The notes under the pieces were generated by a model. The model saw only the letters and a program-made list of their open reading frames with translations, did not search any database and was not told where the DNA came from. Of a DNA stretch of 64,000 nucleotides, positions 8,940 to 18,580 are shown piece after piece (position 1 is the first letter of the stretch; each line of letters starts with the position of its first letter). This DNA is from Seonamhaeicola sp. ML3 (GTDB lineage: Bacteria > Bacteroidota > Bacteroidia > Flavobacteriales > Flavobacteriaceae), in contig NZ_CP096884.1 in assembly GCF_023273855.1 (NCBI RefSeq), positions 1,426,001-1,490,000 of the forward strand, read 5' to 3'. Position numbers and translations under genes: made by a program.

Positions 8940-9653
8940 TTATATATGAATAATTTCATCGTCATTTAATATTTCCTCCCCTTGAAATCTTAAGAAGATT
9001 TGAGCTACGGCAATCGTATCTTTTTCACAATACTGGATAATTCTGTCAATATTGTTTTCTTTGTAAAACACACCATAAACTTCGCTGCCGTCAATATCAT
9101 CTTTAGGAGAAGGAATTCCCAGAACATTGGTTAATAGTTTCAAGGATGTATAGGTTTTATAATCACCAAATTTCCATAATTCTAAAGTATCCAAATGTGG
9201 CACTTCCCATGGTTTTTTGCCAAAAAGGTTTAGCTTGTAAGGTAACTCAATGTTGTTAATAATCATGCGGCGTGCAATGTATGGAAAGTCGAATTCTTTT
9301 CCGTTATGAGCACAAAGTAAATGTTTATTCTGGCTAAAGTGTGTTATCAAGAGATTTTTGAAATCTTTTAAAATAGTTACCTCGTCTCCATAAAAGGAGG
9401 TTACCCTGAACTTTCTTAAATCACCTTGCATATTAAAATACCCTACCGAAATACAAACTATTTTACCAAATTCGGCCCAAATGCCAGCACGTTGGTAAAA
9501 CTCTTCGGCGGTATAATCCTCTTTCCTTTGGTATTTAGATTTACTTTCCCAGAGGGCCTGCTTGTCTTCATCTAAATCAGAGAAATATTGATGTTCTGGA
9601 ACGGTTTCAATATCTAAGAATAGTATGTTTTCAAGGTTTATTTTAGAAATCAT
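8940..9653 (-). CDS. Predicted 3'-5' exonuclease (PolB-exonuclease-like, DEDD fold)
   Basis: A 237-residue RNase H-like exonuclease resembling the proofreading domain of family B polymerases. Exo I is FLDIETVPE (Asp14, Glu16), Exo II lies in AHNGKEFDFPYIARR, and Exo III is YCEKDTIAV with Tyr four residues before Asp (DEDDy). It lacks polymerase domains, so it is a stand-alone nuclease for DNA or RNA. It starts inside the end of the upstream serine hydrolase gene (4-nt overlap), so the two are translationally coupled. Substrate unknown. Confidence 0.85.
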   Translation of the reverse strand: MISKINLENILFLDIETVPEHQYFSDLDEDKQALWESKSKYQRKEDYTAEEFYQRAGIWAEFGKIVCISVGYFNMQGDLRKFRVTSFYGDEVTILKDFKNLLITHFSQNKHLLCAHNGKEFDFPYIARRMIINNIELPYKLNLFGKKPWEVPHLDTLELWKFGDYKTYTSLKLLTNVLGIPSPKDDIDGSEVYGVFYKENNIDRIIQYCEKDTIAVAQIFLRFQGEEILNDDEIIHI

Positions 9654-10801
9654 TCACCAAGCATTTTATAGGCTTCAAAAATATAAGTATCAATATCTGA
9701 AGTGTAGTGTCCTACTTTAGTATTATCTCCTTTAGAGTGCCCTAAGCGTACAATAATCACATTATCGTTAGGCTCCACAATCACGTATTGCCCTAAATGT
9801 CCTCGCATCATAAAGAAGTTTTTGTCTTCAATAGATTTTAGCCACCACCCGTAGCCATAAACATCGCCATCTGGATATACGGGCTTTAATGACTTAGCAA
9901 CAAAAGCAGAATCTAGAATTTGCTTACCATTCCATTTACCGTGGTCTTTATAAAGTTTTCCAAAACGGGCAAAATCTTTGGCGTTACTGGCAATACAGCA
10001 ATAGGCTTTTACCAAATCATGTGCTTCACTATCTACTTGCCAGAGAGTTGGGTTTTCGCAGCCCAGTGGTTTCCAGAAGCTCTCTGTTAGATAATCATAG
10101 AGTTTTTTTCCTGTAGCTTTTTCAATAACCATAGCTAACATTTGTGTATCGCCACTGGAGTACTTGAAACTTTTTCCGGGTTCTTTTTCCATTTTTAAGC
10201 CCAACATCACTTTCTCTAGGTCATCGTCAAAATAGGCTCTGGTAACGATAGATAAAGGTGAATAGTAACGCTCGTCCCAAGTGGTTCCGGAGGCCATACT
10301 AGATAAATGACCAATGGTCATTTTAGCTGCTAAACCTTCATTAAATGTTGGAAGAAAATCGCCCACAGGTTGATCTAAACTTTTAATGTAGCCTTCTTCA
10401 ATAGCTTTGCCCATAAGTCCTGAAACATAACTTTTGGCCATAGAGAAGGAGTTAGACTGTGAATCTTCATTAAAACCATCATAGTAATTCTCGAACCAAA
10501 TACTATCGTTTTTTATAATAACGTATGCAATGGTGCCATTGGCTTCATTTATAGCTTTTAGGCCTTTAGTTTCTTCAACAGTATTATAATCTTTGTGGTT
10601 GGGCCAAGGTTGTGGTGTCCCATTTTCTATGGCTTGACTGTCGAATTTTTTATAATCCTCTAAATACGCTGTAGTATGGCCTGTTAGATAAATGGTTCTA
10701 ACTGCTTTTAGGAGATAATCGGTATCTGTTATGTAAAGTACCAAAACCAATACCCCAAAAAGAATAGCAATCCATTTTATAATTTTTTTCAAGAATTTCA
10801 T
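9650..10801 (-). CDS. Serine hydrolase, class C beta-lactamase fold
   Basis: A 383-residue membrane-anchored enzyme. It has an N-terminal transmembrane segment (residues 8-24) followed by a beta-lactamase/esterase domain. The nucleophile motif is SMAK (Ser120-Lys123), the second motif is Tyr214 in KYSSGD, and the C-terminal RGHLGQY replaces KTG, as in 6-aminohexanoate-dimer hydrolases and related esterases. It is likely periplasmic and acts on an ester or amide of unknown identity. It overlaps the exonuclease gene by 4 nt. Confidence 0.85.
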   Translation of the reverse strand: MKFLKKIIKWIAILFGVLVLVLYITDTDYLLKAVRTIYLTGHTTAYLEDYKKFDSQAIENGTPQPWPNHKDYNTVEETKGLKAINEANGTIAYVIIKNDSIWFENYYDGFNEDSQSNSFSMAKSYVSGLMGKAIEEGYIKSLDQPVGDFLPTFNEGLAAKMTIGHLSSMASGTTWDERYYSPLSIVTRAYFDDDLEKVMLGLKMEKEPGKSFKYSSGDTQMLAMVIEKATGKKLYDYLTESFWKPLGCENPTLWQVDSEAHDLVKAYCCIASNAKDFARFGKLYKDHGKWNGKQILDSAFVAKSLKPVYPDGDVYGYGWWLKSIEDKNFFMMRGHLGQYVIVEPNDNVIIVRLGHSKGDNTKVGHYTSDIDTYIFEAYKMLGE

Positions 10802-10856
10802 AGACTAGGTTTTGTGTGGAAACTAAAGATAAGAAAATTCTATACTATTGAAAACA

Positions 10857-11330
10857 CTAAAAAAGAGACATTTGTTTAAACGGACTTTCGTGATTAAGAA
10901 GCCATTGTTTTCGGTGTAATCCACCGGCATAGCCAGTTAGGCTGCCGTCTGAACCTATAATTCTGTGGCAGGGTATAACAATCCATATCGGGTTTTTCCC
11001 GTTGGCATTTGCCACGGCCCTTATGGCCTTGGAATCTCCCAGCGCTTTTGAAAGTTCTAAATACGAACATGTTTTGCCGTAAGGGATTTGTTCAAGATAT
11101 TCCCAAACTTTTTTTTGAAAATCGGTTCCTTGAGGATTTAGTTTTAAGCTGAATTGTTTTCGGGAACCGTCAAAATATTCCTTGAGTTGAATCGCACAGT
11201 CTTCAAGAACTTCAGGAATTATATCGGTGACTTTTTCTTCGGTATTTAAAATGGATATAGAAGTGATACCATCAACATCGCCAACAATTTTAGCATATCC
11301 CAAAGGCGTGTAGATGATACAAGTTTCCAT
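10857..11330 (-). CDS. ogt: Methylated-DNA--protein-cysteine methyltransferase
   Basis: A suicide DNA-repair enzyme that moves the alkyl group from O6-alkylguanine to its own cysteine. The 157-residue protein has the active-site PCHRIIG with Cys121, the recognition-helix arginine in KAIRAVANANGKNP and the ending GYAGGLHRKQWLLNHE. The short N-terminal domain and lack of an Ada AraC domain point to Ogt. It follows the CNNM gene by only 5 nt and is probably co-transcribed with it. Confidence 0.93.
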   Translation of the reverse strand: METCIIYTPLGYAKIVGDVDGITSISILNTEEKVTDIIPEVLEDCAIQLKEYFDGSRKQFSLKLNPQGTDFQKKVWEYLEQIPYGKTCSYLELSKALGDSKAIRAVANANGKNPIWIVIPCHRIIGSDGSLTGYAGGLHRKQWLLNHESPFKQMSLF

Positions 11331-11335
11331 TAGTC

Positions 11336-12439
11336 CTAGTCTTCAAGAATTCCTAATTTTTTAGCTCTAGCTTCCCAATTTTTACGTGCTTGTACTTGCA
11401 GATCCGATACATTATCACTTTCATCCATAATTTCCAGGCCTAGAAGGGTTTCAATAACGTCTTCCATGGTAACAAGACCGCTAACAGAACCATATTCATC
11501 AACCACAAGAGCCATGTGATTTCTGCTTTCAACAAGTTTTTCAAACAGCGTAGGTATAGGCAAATTTCTACTTACAACAATAATATCGCGTTTTAAATCT
11601 GCTAGTTTTTTTGTTCCTTTTTTCAAAGCCATTTCCTTGAAAATTTCATCTTTAAGTACAAGGCCTGATATATTGTCGGCGTTTTCGGAGTATACAGGGA
11701 TTCGTGAAAACCGTAAGTTTAGGTTTTTTTTAAAGAACTCTTCTACGGTAGAGGTTTCATTTTCCGTTTTCATGACCGTTCTTGGTGTCATAACGTCTTT
11801 TGCCTTCACTTCTTTAAACGTTAGGAGGTTTTTAATAACCTTACTTTCAGATTCTTGAAACACACCTTCCTCTTGGGCTATATCTGTCATGGCCATGAAT
11901 CCCTCTCTACTTAGAACACTGCCGTGTCCTTTACCTCCAACAAGTTTTGTGGTTAATTGCAGTAACCAAAGCATACCTGTCCATTTTAAAGGAAAAATAA
12001 GCACATTTAAGGCTTTTGCTGTAAAGTTTGAGAGTCCTTTCCAGTAAGTAGCTCCAATGGTTTTTGGGATAATTTCGGAGGCAATTAAAATTAAAATGGT
12101 CATGATTGTAGACACTACGCCCACCATCACATCTTCGGTATACTTTATCCCAAGAATGGTTTTCGTTTCAGAACCATACATTTCTGCGTAAGCTACTTTT
12201 GCTTGCACTCCCACTAAAATGGCACCAACTGTATGCGCAATTGTGTTTAAGGTTAGAATTGCAATTAAAGGTCGGTCTACATCTTTTTTAAGAGCCTCGA
12301 GTTCTAAGGCATAGGCTTTACCTTCCTTCTTTTTTACATTAATAAAGGTTGGGGTTACACTCAATAAAACGGCTTCGAGAATGGAACATAAAAATGAAAA
12401 GAATATGGAAATAATGCCGTAGAATATAAGTAAGGCCAT
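11336..12439 (-). CDS. CNNM/DUF21 and CBS-domain membrane protein
   Basis: A 367-residue member of the hemolysin-C/CorC-type family. The N-terminal DUF21 domain has about four membrane segments (near residues 1-25, 58-80, 95-120 and 135-155). A CBS pair follows (VMTPRTVM... and DEYGSVSGLVTMEDVIETLLG). Relatives transport or control magnesium and other divalent cations, and the CBS pair binds adenylates. The usual C-terminal CorC_HlyC domain is essentially missing; the protein ends shortly after the second CBS motif. First gene of a two-gene unit with ogt. Confidence 0.87.
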   Translation of the reverse strand: MALLIFYGIISIFFSFLCSILEAVLLSVTPTFINVKKKEGKAYALELEALKKDVDRPLIAILTLNTIAHTVGAILVGVQAKVAYAEMYGSETKTILGIKYTEDVMVGVVSTIMTILILIASEIIPKTIGATYWKGLSNFTAKALNVLIFPLKWTGMLWLLQLTTKLVGGKGHGSVLSREGFMAMTDIAQEEGVFQESESKVIKNLLTFKEVKAKDVMTPRTVMKTENETSTVEEFFKKNLNLRFSRIPVYSENADNISGLVLKDEIFKEMALKKGTKKLADLKRDIIVVSRNLPIPTLFEKLVESRNHMALVVDEYGSVSGLVTMEDVIETLLGLEIMDESDNVSDLQVQARKNWEARAKKLGILED

Positions 12440-12544
12440 GGATAAGTTTTAGTTTCGGGCTAATTTACAAAAGTTAATTAATACTAAATATTTCTAAAGG
12501 AGGTAGATTTTCTTTATTTTTAAAGAAAGAAAACACGTATAAGA

Positions 12545-15313
12545 ATGAAGAGATTTGTTGTCTGTTATTGTATCAAAATCTTTTTTCTATTCGTTTATGT
12601 TTATGGATTTGCTCAAACTAACGAGCCAATAGATAGCCTTAGAAAAGGTGTTTTCGCAGAAAAGATATACCTACAGTTAAGCAGTACTATATTTACCAAC
12701 AATGAGACGGTATGGTTAAAAGCTATCGTAACCAATTCTTTAGAACATAAACCCTCTAAACTAAGTCGTATCCTGTATGTGGAGTTAATTGATTTCGATG
12801 AGCAGGTTATAGACAAAAAGATGTTAAAACTTGATGATGGCATTGCACATACTTCAATTCAATTAGAAGAAGATTATCCACCAGGGCGATACTTGGTTCG
12901 GGCATATACCGAATGGAATAAAAACTTTGGGCAAAATTTCATAACCAATCGCTACATCGATGTTTTTGCATTTAATCAGGTTGGAGTAAAGAAAGAAGCT
13001 ATAAGGAATATAACATTATCTGAAATTGAAAAAGACAGGTTTGAACTATCAGCCCAGGTTTTCCCCAAAACTATAAATCCAGAATATAAAGGGAGGATAC
13101 GTTTAGGATTGGACATGGGTCTTGAGAAAGACACTATTATTTTAAACAAAAATGAATCTGGTTTATACCAATTTAACTATGTATTACCTGCTAATGTTGT
13201 TAAGGCTAAACTAGAACTTAAACTAGATTCGGCTAAAGTCAAAAATTTTGGCCGAGAGTTTTTGAATACTCAAAGTCAAACCGTAATTGTCGATGAAGAC
13301 TATTTGGATTTTCAGTGCTTCCCAGAAGGGGGAAGTCTCGTATCTGGGTTAACGTCTAAAGTTGGTTTTAAAGCATTGAATGCTCACAACAAAGGAAAAG
13401 CGGTAAAAGGCTATATAGTAGATAATTTGGATAACAAGATAGTGCCTTTTGTAAGTAATAATTTGGGTATGGGCTCCTTTAGATTGCTTCCAGAAAAAGA
13501 TAAATTATACTTTGCCCAGATAAAAGGAGATAATGGTGAGGTGTACAAGTATCCAATGCCCGATGTGAAAAAAGTTGGAAGTGTACTCTCTTTAAAAACC
13601 TATGAAAAGTATGTCCATCTAAAGGTTAAAACCAATCACGCTTTTCAAGATAGTCTAAAAATTAAGCTAACCTCTAGGGGTAAGACCTATCATGAATTAA
13701 GTTTAAAGTTTAAACCAGACAAGACTAATGTTATTTTTGAAAAAGAAATGTTACCTCAAGGTATTGTAATAATAACAGTTTACAATATGAGGAACCAGCC
13801 TATTTTGGAACGGTTATATTTTAACCATAAGGAAGACAACTTACTTGATATTAGTGCAGAAACCAATTTAGAATCTTATAGTAAAAGAGATAAAGCAACT
13901 ATTAATTTGAAAATAAAAGATTACCCTTTCCAAAACAAACCTTCAAATTTATCGGTATTAGTTTTTGATAAAGAAACTCTAGGTGAGTTGCCTCAATATA
14001 GGCCCAACATTTATTCGTATTTTTTTCTGACTTCCGAACTAAAGGGAAAAATTGAAAATGCAGCAAGCTATTTTAATCCGAACAACGATTCAAGATATAG
14101 AAATATGGATGCGTTAATGCTTACGCAAGGGTGGCGAAATTATAAATATAAACTTCTAGATTCTTTTGTGGTGAAGCATCAGCCAGAAAAGGAAATGCAT
14201 ATTTCTGGAAAACTTCGTGGGTATATAAATATAGACAAGAAACCACGAAAGCCTGTTGACTTAACACTTGTTGCTAAGGGAAAACCTTCAAGAATTTTTC
14301 AACAAAAGATTGATACCACGGGAAACTTTAGTTTTCCTCTAGGCGATATTTATGGCGACCCAATAGAGTTGTTGGTACAAACTACTAGCAGTAAAAACGG
14401 TAGGTTAAAGGATTTTACCTTTGTTCTTAATGAGAAAAAAGCCCCATTGATTAGTTTTAAAAGAGAAGAGAAAATTCAATTCCCAGACAGTATAAACTTT
14501 TATGTTGAGAAAAGTTTAGAGAGAAGAGAAACAGAAGACGATTTTAAAATCTCAAGCAATACGATTGCTTTGGATGTTGTGAATATTAGCGGTTATAAAA
14601 TGACGCCAGAACGCGAAGAAATGATAAAATTACAAGGTCCGCCGGATATTGTAATCGAAAATGACGAACTACAACAGAAAGTTGAAAAGTGGGATTTTGG
14701 GTTATATAGTGTTCTTTTGTATAAATTTCCGGATGATATTAGGATACGAGAAGGGGGAGACGGGGTTTTATATGCGATTTCACATAATGCAGATTTTACA
14801 TTTGTAATAGTTGATGGTGTACCTGTTAAAATTCAAGATTATAGGTTTTTAGAGACATTACCAACCAAGCAAATAAAAAGTATTGAAATAGTAAAGAGGC
14901 CTAAAAATGACAGACAGTATGAGATAGAAGTTTTCGGTAGATTATATGCACTCAAGCCTGATACAATAATTTCTTTCATAAATATTTATACCTATGCAGG
15001 CGAGGGACTTTTTTCTGTACAGCATGATACAGGTATAACGAGAACAAGAATACCTGGGTTTACCCCAATAAGGGAGTTTTATGCACCTAAATATGATGAT
15101 TTGAAAGATGAAGATTGGGATATACCAGATCTACGTTCGGTTATTCATTGGGAGCCTTCTATAACAACTAACGAAAGGGGTGAGGCTCAAATTAATTTTT
15201 ATAATGCAGATAACACAGGCGATATGCTGGTAGTAGTAGAGAGTATATCACCAGATGGAAGCATTGGCTATTTTGAAACATCTTATACCGTAGAAGAAAA
15301 CCATGAGAAGTAA
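12545..15313 (+). CDS. Large secreted MG2/plug-like protein, copy 1
   Basis: A 922-residue exported protein of unknown function. The signal peptide spans residues 1-23 (ending GFAQ). The N-terminal third looks like macroglobulin-type beta domains (FAEKIYLQLSSTIFTNNETVWLKA). The C-terminal part carries a plug-like stretch with VIVDGVPV, IKSIEIVKRPKN and SFINIYTYAG, as found before TonB-dependent barrels. No barrel follows; the protein ends about 90 residues later with a domain also shared by the next gene. It overlaps the next gene and has an aligned paralogue there, so the pair arose by duplication. It probably sits at the outer membrane or in the periplasm (inference). Confidence 0.7.
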   Translation: MKRFVVCYCIKIFFLFVYVYGFAQTNEPIDSLRKGVFAEKIYLQLSSTIFTNNETVWLKAIVTNSLEHKPSKLSRILYVELIDFDEQVIDKKMLKLDDGIAHTSIQLEEDYPPGRYLVRAYTEWNKNFGQNFITNRYIDVFAFNQVGVKKEAIRNITLSEIEKDRFELSAQVFPKTINPEYKGRIRLGLDMGLEKDTIILNKNESGLYQFNYVLPANVVKAKLELKLDSAKVKNFGREFLNTQSQTVIVDEDYLDFQCFPEGGSLVSGLTSKVGFKALNAHNKGKAVKGYIVDNLDNKIVPFVSNNLGMGSFRLLPEKDKLYFAQIKGDNGEVYKYPMPDVKKVGSVLSLKTYEKYVHLKVKTNHAFQDSLKIKLTSRGKTYHELSLKFKPDKTNVIFEKEMLPQGIVIITVYNMRNQPILERLYFNHKEDNLLDISAETNLESYSKRDKATINLKIKDYPFQNKPSNLSVLVFDKETLGELPQYRPNIYSYFFLTSELKGKIENAASYFNPNNDSRYRNMDALMLTQGWRNYKYKLLDSFVVKHQPEKEMHISGKLRGYINIDKKPRKPVDLTLVAKGKPSRIFQQKIDTTGNFSFPLGDIYGDPIELLVQTTSSKNGRLKDFTFVLNEKKAPLISFKREEKIQFPDSINFYVEKSLERRETEDDFKISSNTIALDVVNISGYKMTPEREEMIKLQGPPDIVIENDELQQKVEKWDFGLYSVLLYKFPDDIRIREGGDGVLYAISHNADFTFVIVDGVPVKIQDYRFLETLPTKQIKSIEIVKRPKNDRQYEIEVFGRLYALKPDTIISFINIYTYAGEGLFSVQHDTGITRTRIPGFTPIREFYAPKYDDLKDEDWDIPDLRSVIHWEPSITTNERGEAQINFYNADNTGDMLVVVESISPDGSIGYFETSYTVEENHEK

Positions 15314-15317
15314 TAAA

Positions 15318-18170
15318 ATGAAATCCTCCTATTTTACACTGGTGGCATGTGTTTGCCTATTCCTTTTTTTTGGGCCATTAACCGGAGCTCAAGAAGCTAA
15401 GAGTACAACAAAAGCTTCTAAATCATCATTTTCCGAGAAGATATACCTTCAGCTTAGTAATACTATTTTCGCTACCGGAGAAACCATTTGGTTTAAGGCT
15501 ATTGTTACCAATGCTTTAAATGCTCCGTCGAAATTAAGTGGTATTTTGCATGTAGAGCTTATCGATTTCGATGAGAACGTTGTAACCACAAAAAAGCTCA
15601 AGTTAGAAAATGGACTGGCCGATAGTTTTTTCGACTTAGGCGATAACCTTTCTCCGGGCCGTTATTTGTTAAGGGCCTATACGAGATGGAACAGTAATTT
15701 TGAGTCGGATTTTGTTTTTAAACAATATATCGATGTATTCAAGTTAAATCTTAAAAGAAAGCAAGACGTTGTTTCAGATGTAGCGTTAACTGAGACAGGA
15801 ACGAATGAATTAAAAATAACTGCAAAAATACACCCAGAAACACTAAAACGAGATTACAAAAAGGACTTAAGAATATACCTTGCCTCAGAAGAATTACAGG
15901 ATTCCATCGAGGTAAAACCTGTTAATGGACAATATGCAATTGAGTACGTAGTTCCTAAAGACCTATTTAAGCTAGAGCTTAGGGTAAAGTTAGAGGATAC
16001 CAAATTAAAAAACCGAAAGCGTAAGGTAGAAAGTACCTATTCTAAAACTATTGTACTCAATAATAACTTTTTAGACCTGCAATTTTTTCCAGAGGGCGGA
16101 AAGATGGTTGATGGTTTTACAAATAAAGTGGCCTACAAATCTATTAATGGTGAAGGTTTAGGAGCTGAAGTTAGCGGTTACATTGTTGATGAAACCGATA
16201 GTATAGTCACACCTTTTTCAACCAACAAAATAGGTATGGGGTTTGTGTTCTTTAAGCCCAATAAAAATAAGACCTATTATGGAAAGATAATGGGGGCCGA
16301 TGAACTAGCTTATAAATACCCTTTGCCAAAAGTGATGGAAACTGGGTATCTTTTGAGTGTAGGAGAAACGAGTGAGTTTATGGGTTTGAGCATAAAGAGC
16401 AATATCGAAACCAAAGACAGTCTTTATGTTGAAGTTAAAAGCCGCGGGGTATTAATCCAAAAACATCCTTTTATTTTAGAGAATGGAAAGCATGAAGCCC
16501 TAGTAAAGAAAACCGAACTCCCCAATGGTGTTGTTGGCATAACACTTTTTAATAGTTATAACCTACCTGTTTGCGAACGTTTGTTTTTTAATTTTGATGA
16601 AAGTAGTTTGCTCTATATAACAGCGAGTACAGATAAGGAGGCTTACACCAAGCGAGATAAAACGGTTTTAGACCTTAGTATTACAAATAAGGACGGTAAA
16701 TCCGTCCCAGCAAACTTCTCTACTCTGGTCATGGACAAGGATAAATTGTCTGCAAACCGAAATTATCATCCCGATATATTATCGTATTTTTTGTTGCACT
16801 CAGAATTAAAGGGTTTTATAGAAACCCCCAGCGTATATTTTGATAAAAAGAATATATATAGAAAACGCGATTTAGATGCGCTTATGCTCACCCAGGGTTG
16901 GCGAAATTATGTATTTAATAACAACGACACCAATTTTAGTTTCGATATAAAGCCCGAAGTTGCCATGCAAATCTCAGGACATATACGCTCTGCTTTTAAT
17001 GAGAAAAAAGCGCCTAAAAAACGCGTAGATTTAACCATGCTCACTTCAGGCAAACCACCAGGTATTTATACGCAAACCGTAGACAGTATCGGGAATTTTG
17101 TATTTAACTTAAGAGACCATTACACAGACGAACTCGAAATATTGATACAATCGGCAAATAAAAAAGGAAAGGCGAAAAATTTTGACATAAACATAGATAA
17201 ACCTTTACCAGCTCCAAAGATTGTTTACGAAAGGGCAGAAGCAGTGGCATTACCAGATACGATTATCTCAGAAATTTTAAAGATTAAAACCGAGGAAAAA
17301 CGAGTTACAGGTGGTTTTAACCTCTCTGATGATACTGTAGAACTCGATGCGGTAGAACTCACAGGATATAACGTAACTCCAGAGCGTGAAAAAATGTTTA
17401 AACTACATGGCGTACCCGATGTGGTAATCGAGAACAAAGAACTGGTTCAGGAGGAAGAAGCATGGATGTCTGGCCTTTATGATCTTCTACGTACTAAGTA
17501 CCCAGACGATATTTATTTTGAAAATTTTAGTTTTCCGGCAGAGGCCTTTTATCTTTATCCCGACCCTTTATTTACACCTCAAGATACAATTGTTAAGCAT
17601 ATAGAAATACCTAAAATTGCAGAAACACTTATTGCGTTCATAGTTATAGATGGAGAAGTGGTAGAAGGTATAGATTATCCACTTTTACCTTTTTTAGCTG
17701 TTGAAAATATAAAGAGTGTTGAAATTTTAAGAAAACCAAAGGGTAATTTAGCCGATTATTATTTTGAGGCATTTCCGCGACATCCATCTGATTCATTAGC
17801 CGAAAAATTTGGTTTATTACCTAACGCTGGGATTATTAGTATATACACCTACGGAAGTAATGGAATAGCAGCGCTTTCCCCGCCAAAGGGTATATATAAA
17901 GCTACTATTACAGGGCTTTCGGCCAAACGAGAGTTTTATGCCCCTAAATACGAAACTATAAAACCAGAAGATTGGGATATACCAGATTTGCGCCCGGTGA
18001 TTCATTGGCAACCTTCAATGACTGCCGATAAGAAAGGTGAAGCGCAACTGGAGTTTTATAATGATGACAGCACAGGCGATAAACTTATTCTCATCGAGGC
18101 CATTACCCAAGATGGGAAATTGGGTTATTTTGAAACAACCTATACTGTTGAAGAAAATCTGGAAAAGTAA
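15318..18170 (+). CDS. Large secreted MG2/plug-like protein, copy 2
   Basis: Paralogue of the preceding protein along its whole length, sharing FSEKIYLQLSNTIF near the N-terminus, ALMLTQGWRNY in the middle and EFYAPKYETIKPEDWDIPDL near the end. The start at 15318 gives a signal peptide (ending GAQ) of the same length as copy 1. An upstream in-frame ATG at 15303 overlaps copy 1 by 11 nt. The plug-like block (FIVIDGEVVEGIDY, NIKSVEILRKPKG, GIISIYTYG) is kept but again without a barrel. Divergence is large enough that the duplication is old. Function unknown; a role in handling a surface complex is only a guess. Confidence 0.7.
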   Translation: MKSSYFTLVACVCLFLFFGPLTGAQEAKSTTKASKSSFSEKIYLQLSNTIFATGETIWFKAIVTNALNAPSKLSGILHVELIDFDENVVTTKKLKLENGLADSFFDLGDNLSPGRYLLRAYTRWNSNFESDFVFKQYIDVFKLNLKRKQDVVSDVALTETGTNELKITAKIHPETLKRDYKKDLRIYLASEELQDSIEVKPVNGQYAIEYVVPKDLFKLELRVKLEDTKLKNRKRKVESTYSKTIVLNNNFLDLQFFPEGGKMVDGFTNKVAYKSINGEGLGAEVSGYIVDETDSIVTPFSTNKIGMGFVFFKPNKNKTYYGKIMGADELAYKYPLPKVMETGYLLSVGETSEFMGLSIKSNIETKDSLYVEVKSRGVLIQKHPFILENGKHEALVKKTELPNGVVGITLFNSYNLPVCERLFFNFDESSLLYITASTDKEAYTKRDKTVLDLSITNKDGKSVPANFSTLVMDKDKLSANRNYHPDILSYFLLHSELKGFIETPSVYFDKKNIYRKRDLDALMLTQGWRNYVFNNNDTNFSFDIKPEVAMQISGHIRSAFNEKKAPKKRVDLTMLTSGKPPGIYTQTVDSIGNFVFNLRDHYTDELEILIQSANKKGKAKNFDINIDKPLPAPKIVYERAEAVALPDTIISEILKIKTEEKRVTGGFNLSDDTVELDAVELTGYNVTPEREKMFKLHGVPDVVIENKELVQEEEAWMSGLYDLLRTKYPDDIYFENFSFPAEAFYLYPDPLFTPQDTIVKHIEIPKIAETLIAFIVIDGEVVEGIDYPLLPFLAVENIKSVEILRKPKGNLADYYFEAFPRHPSDSLAEKFGLLPNAGIISIYTYGSNGIAALSPPKGIYKATITGLSAKREFYAPKYETIKPEDWDIPDLRPVIHWQPSMTADKKGEAQLEFYNDDSTGDKLILIEAITQDGKLGYFETTYTVEENLEK

Positions 18171-18177
18171 ATTTTGA

Positions 18178-18579
18178 TTATTCTGAACTTAAGGAATAAG
18201 TAATATACCGGTAAACATATTCTATTTTTTGTTCGGTTAACTTTGGAAAAGACATGCATTCAACATTTCCAAAGACGTTTTCCCTATTCCGTTCTTCGTT
18301 TGTTACAAATTTTTGAAAACGCTCTAAAGTGTAATTCTTAAAGTTGTTTTGAAGTAATGGAGGGTCTACATTGCCTTTTAGTTGGTGACAAGAAGCACAA
18401 TTTATGTTGAAAATTATCTTACCTTCTTGTTGTTCGTCATTTAAAATACGTTCATTTCCACAAATCGGTTGAGGGTCTTTGGTGATATGTATTTCAGTTC
18501 TATTAACTCTCCAGACAAGAATTATTATTGTAAATCCTAAAATTACAACCAGTGAGAATATAAACGCAATTTTCTTCAA
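18178..18579 (-). CDS. Membrane-anchored c-type cytochrome
   Basis: A 133-residue protein with an N-terminal membrane helix (residues 4-22) and one haem-binding motif C-A-S-C-H near residue 60, with the probable axial methionine in ECMSFPKL near residue 107. It should be a periplasmic electron carrier attached to the cytoplasmic membrane. It starts 1 nt after hemB ends and is the last gene of the leftward hem cluster, a sensible place for a haem consumer. Its redox partners are unknown. Confidence 0.85.
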   Translation of the reverse strand: MKKIAFIFSLVVILGFTIIILVWRVNRTEIHITKDPQPICGNERILNDEQQEGKIIFNINCASCHQLKGNVDPPLLQNNFKNYTLERFQKFVTNEERNRENVFGNVECMSFPKLTEQKIEYVYRYITYSLSSE

Positions 18580-18580
18580 T

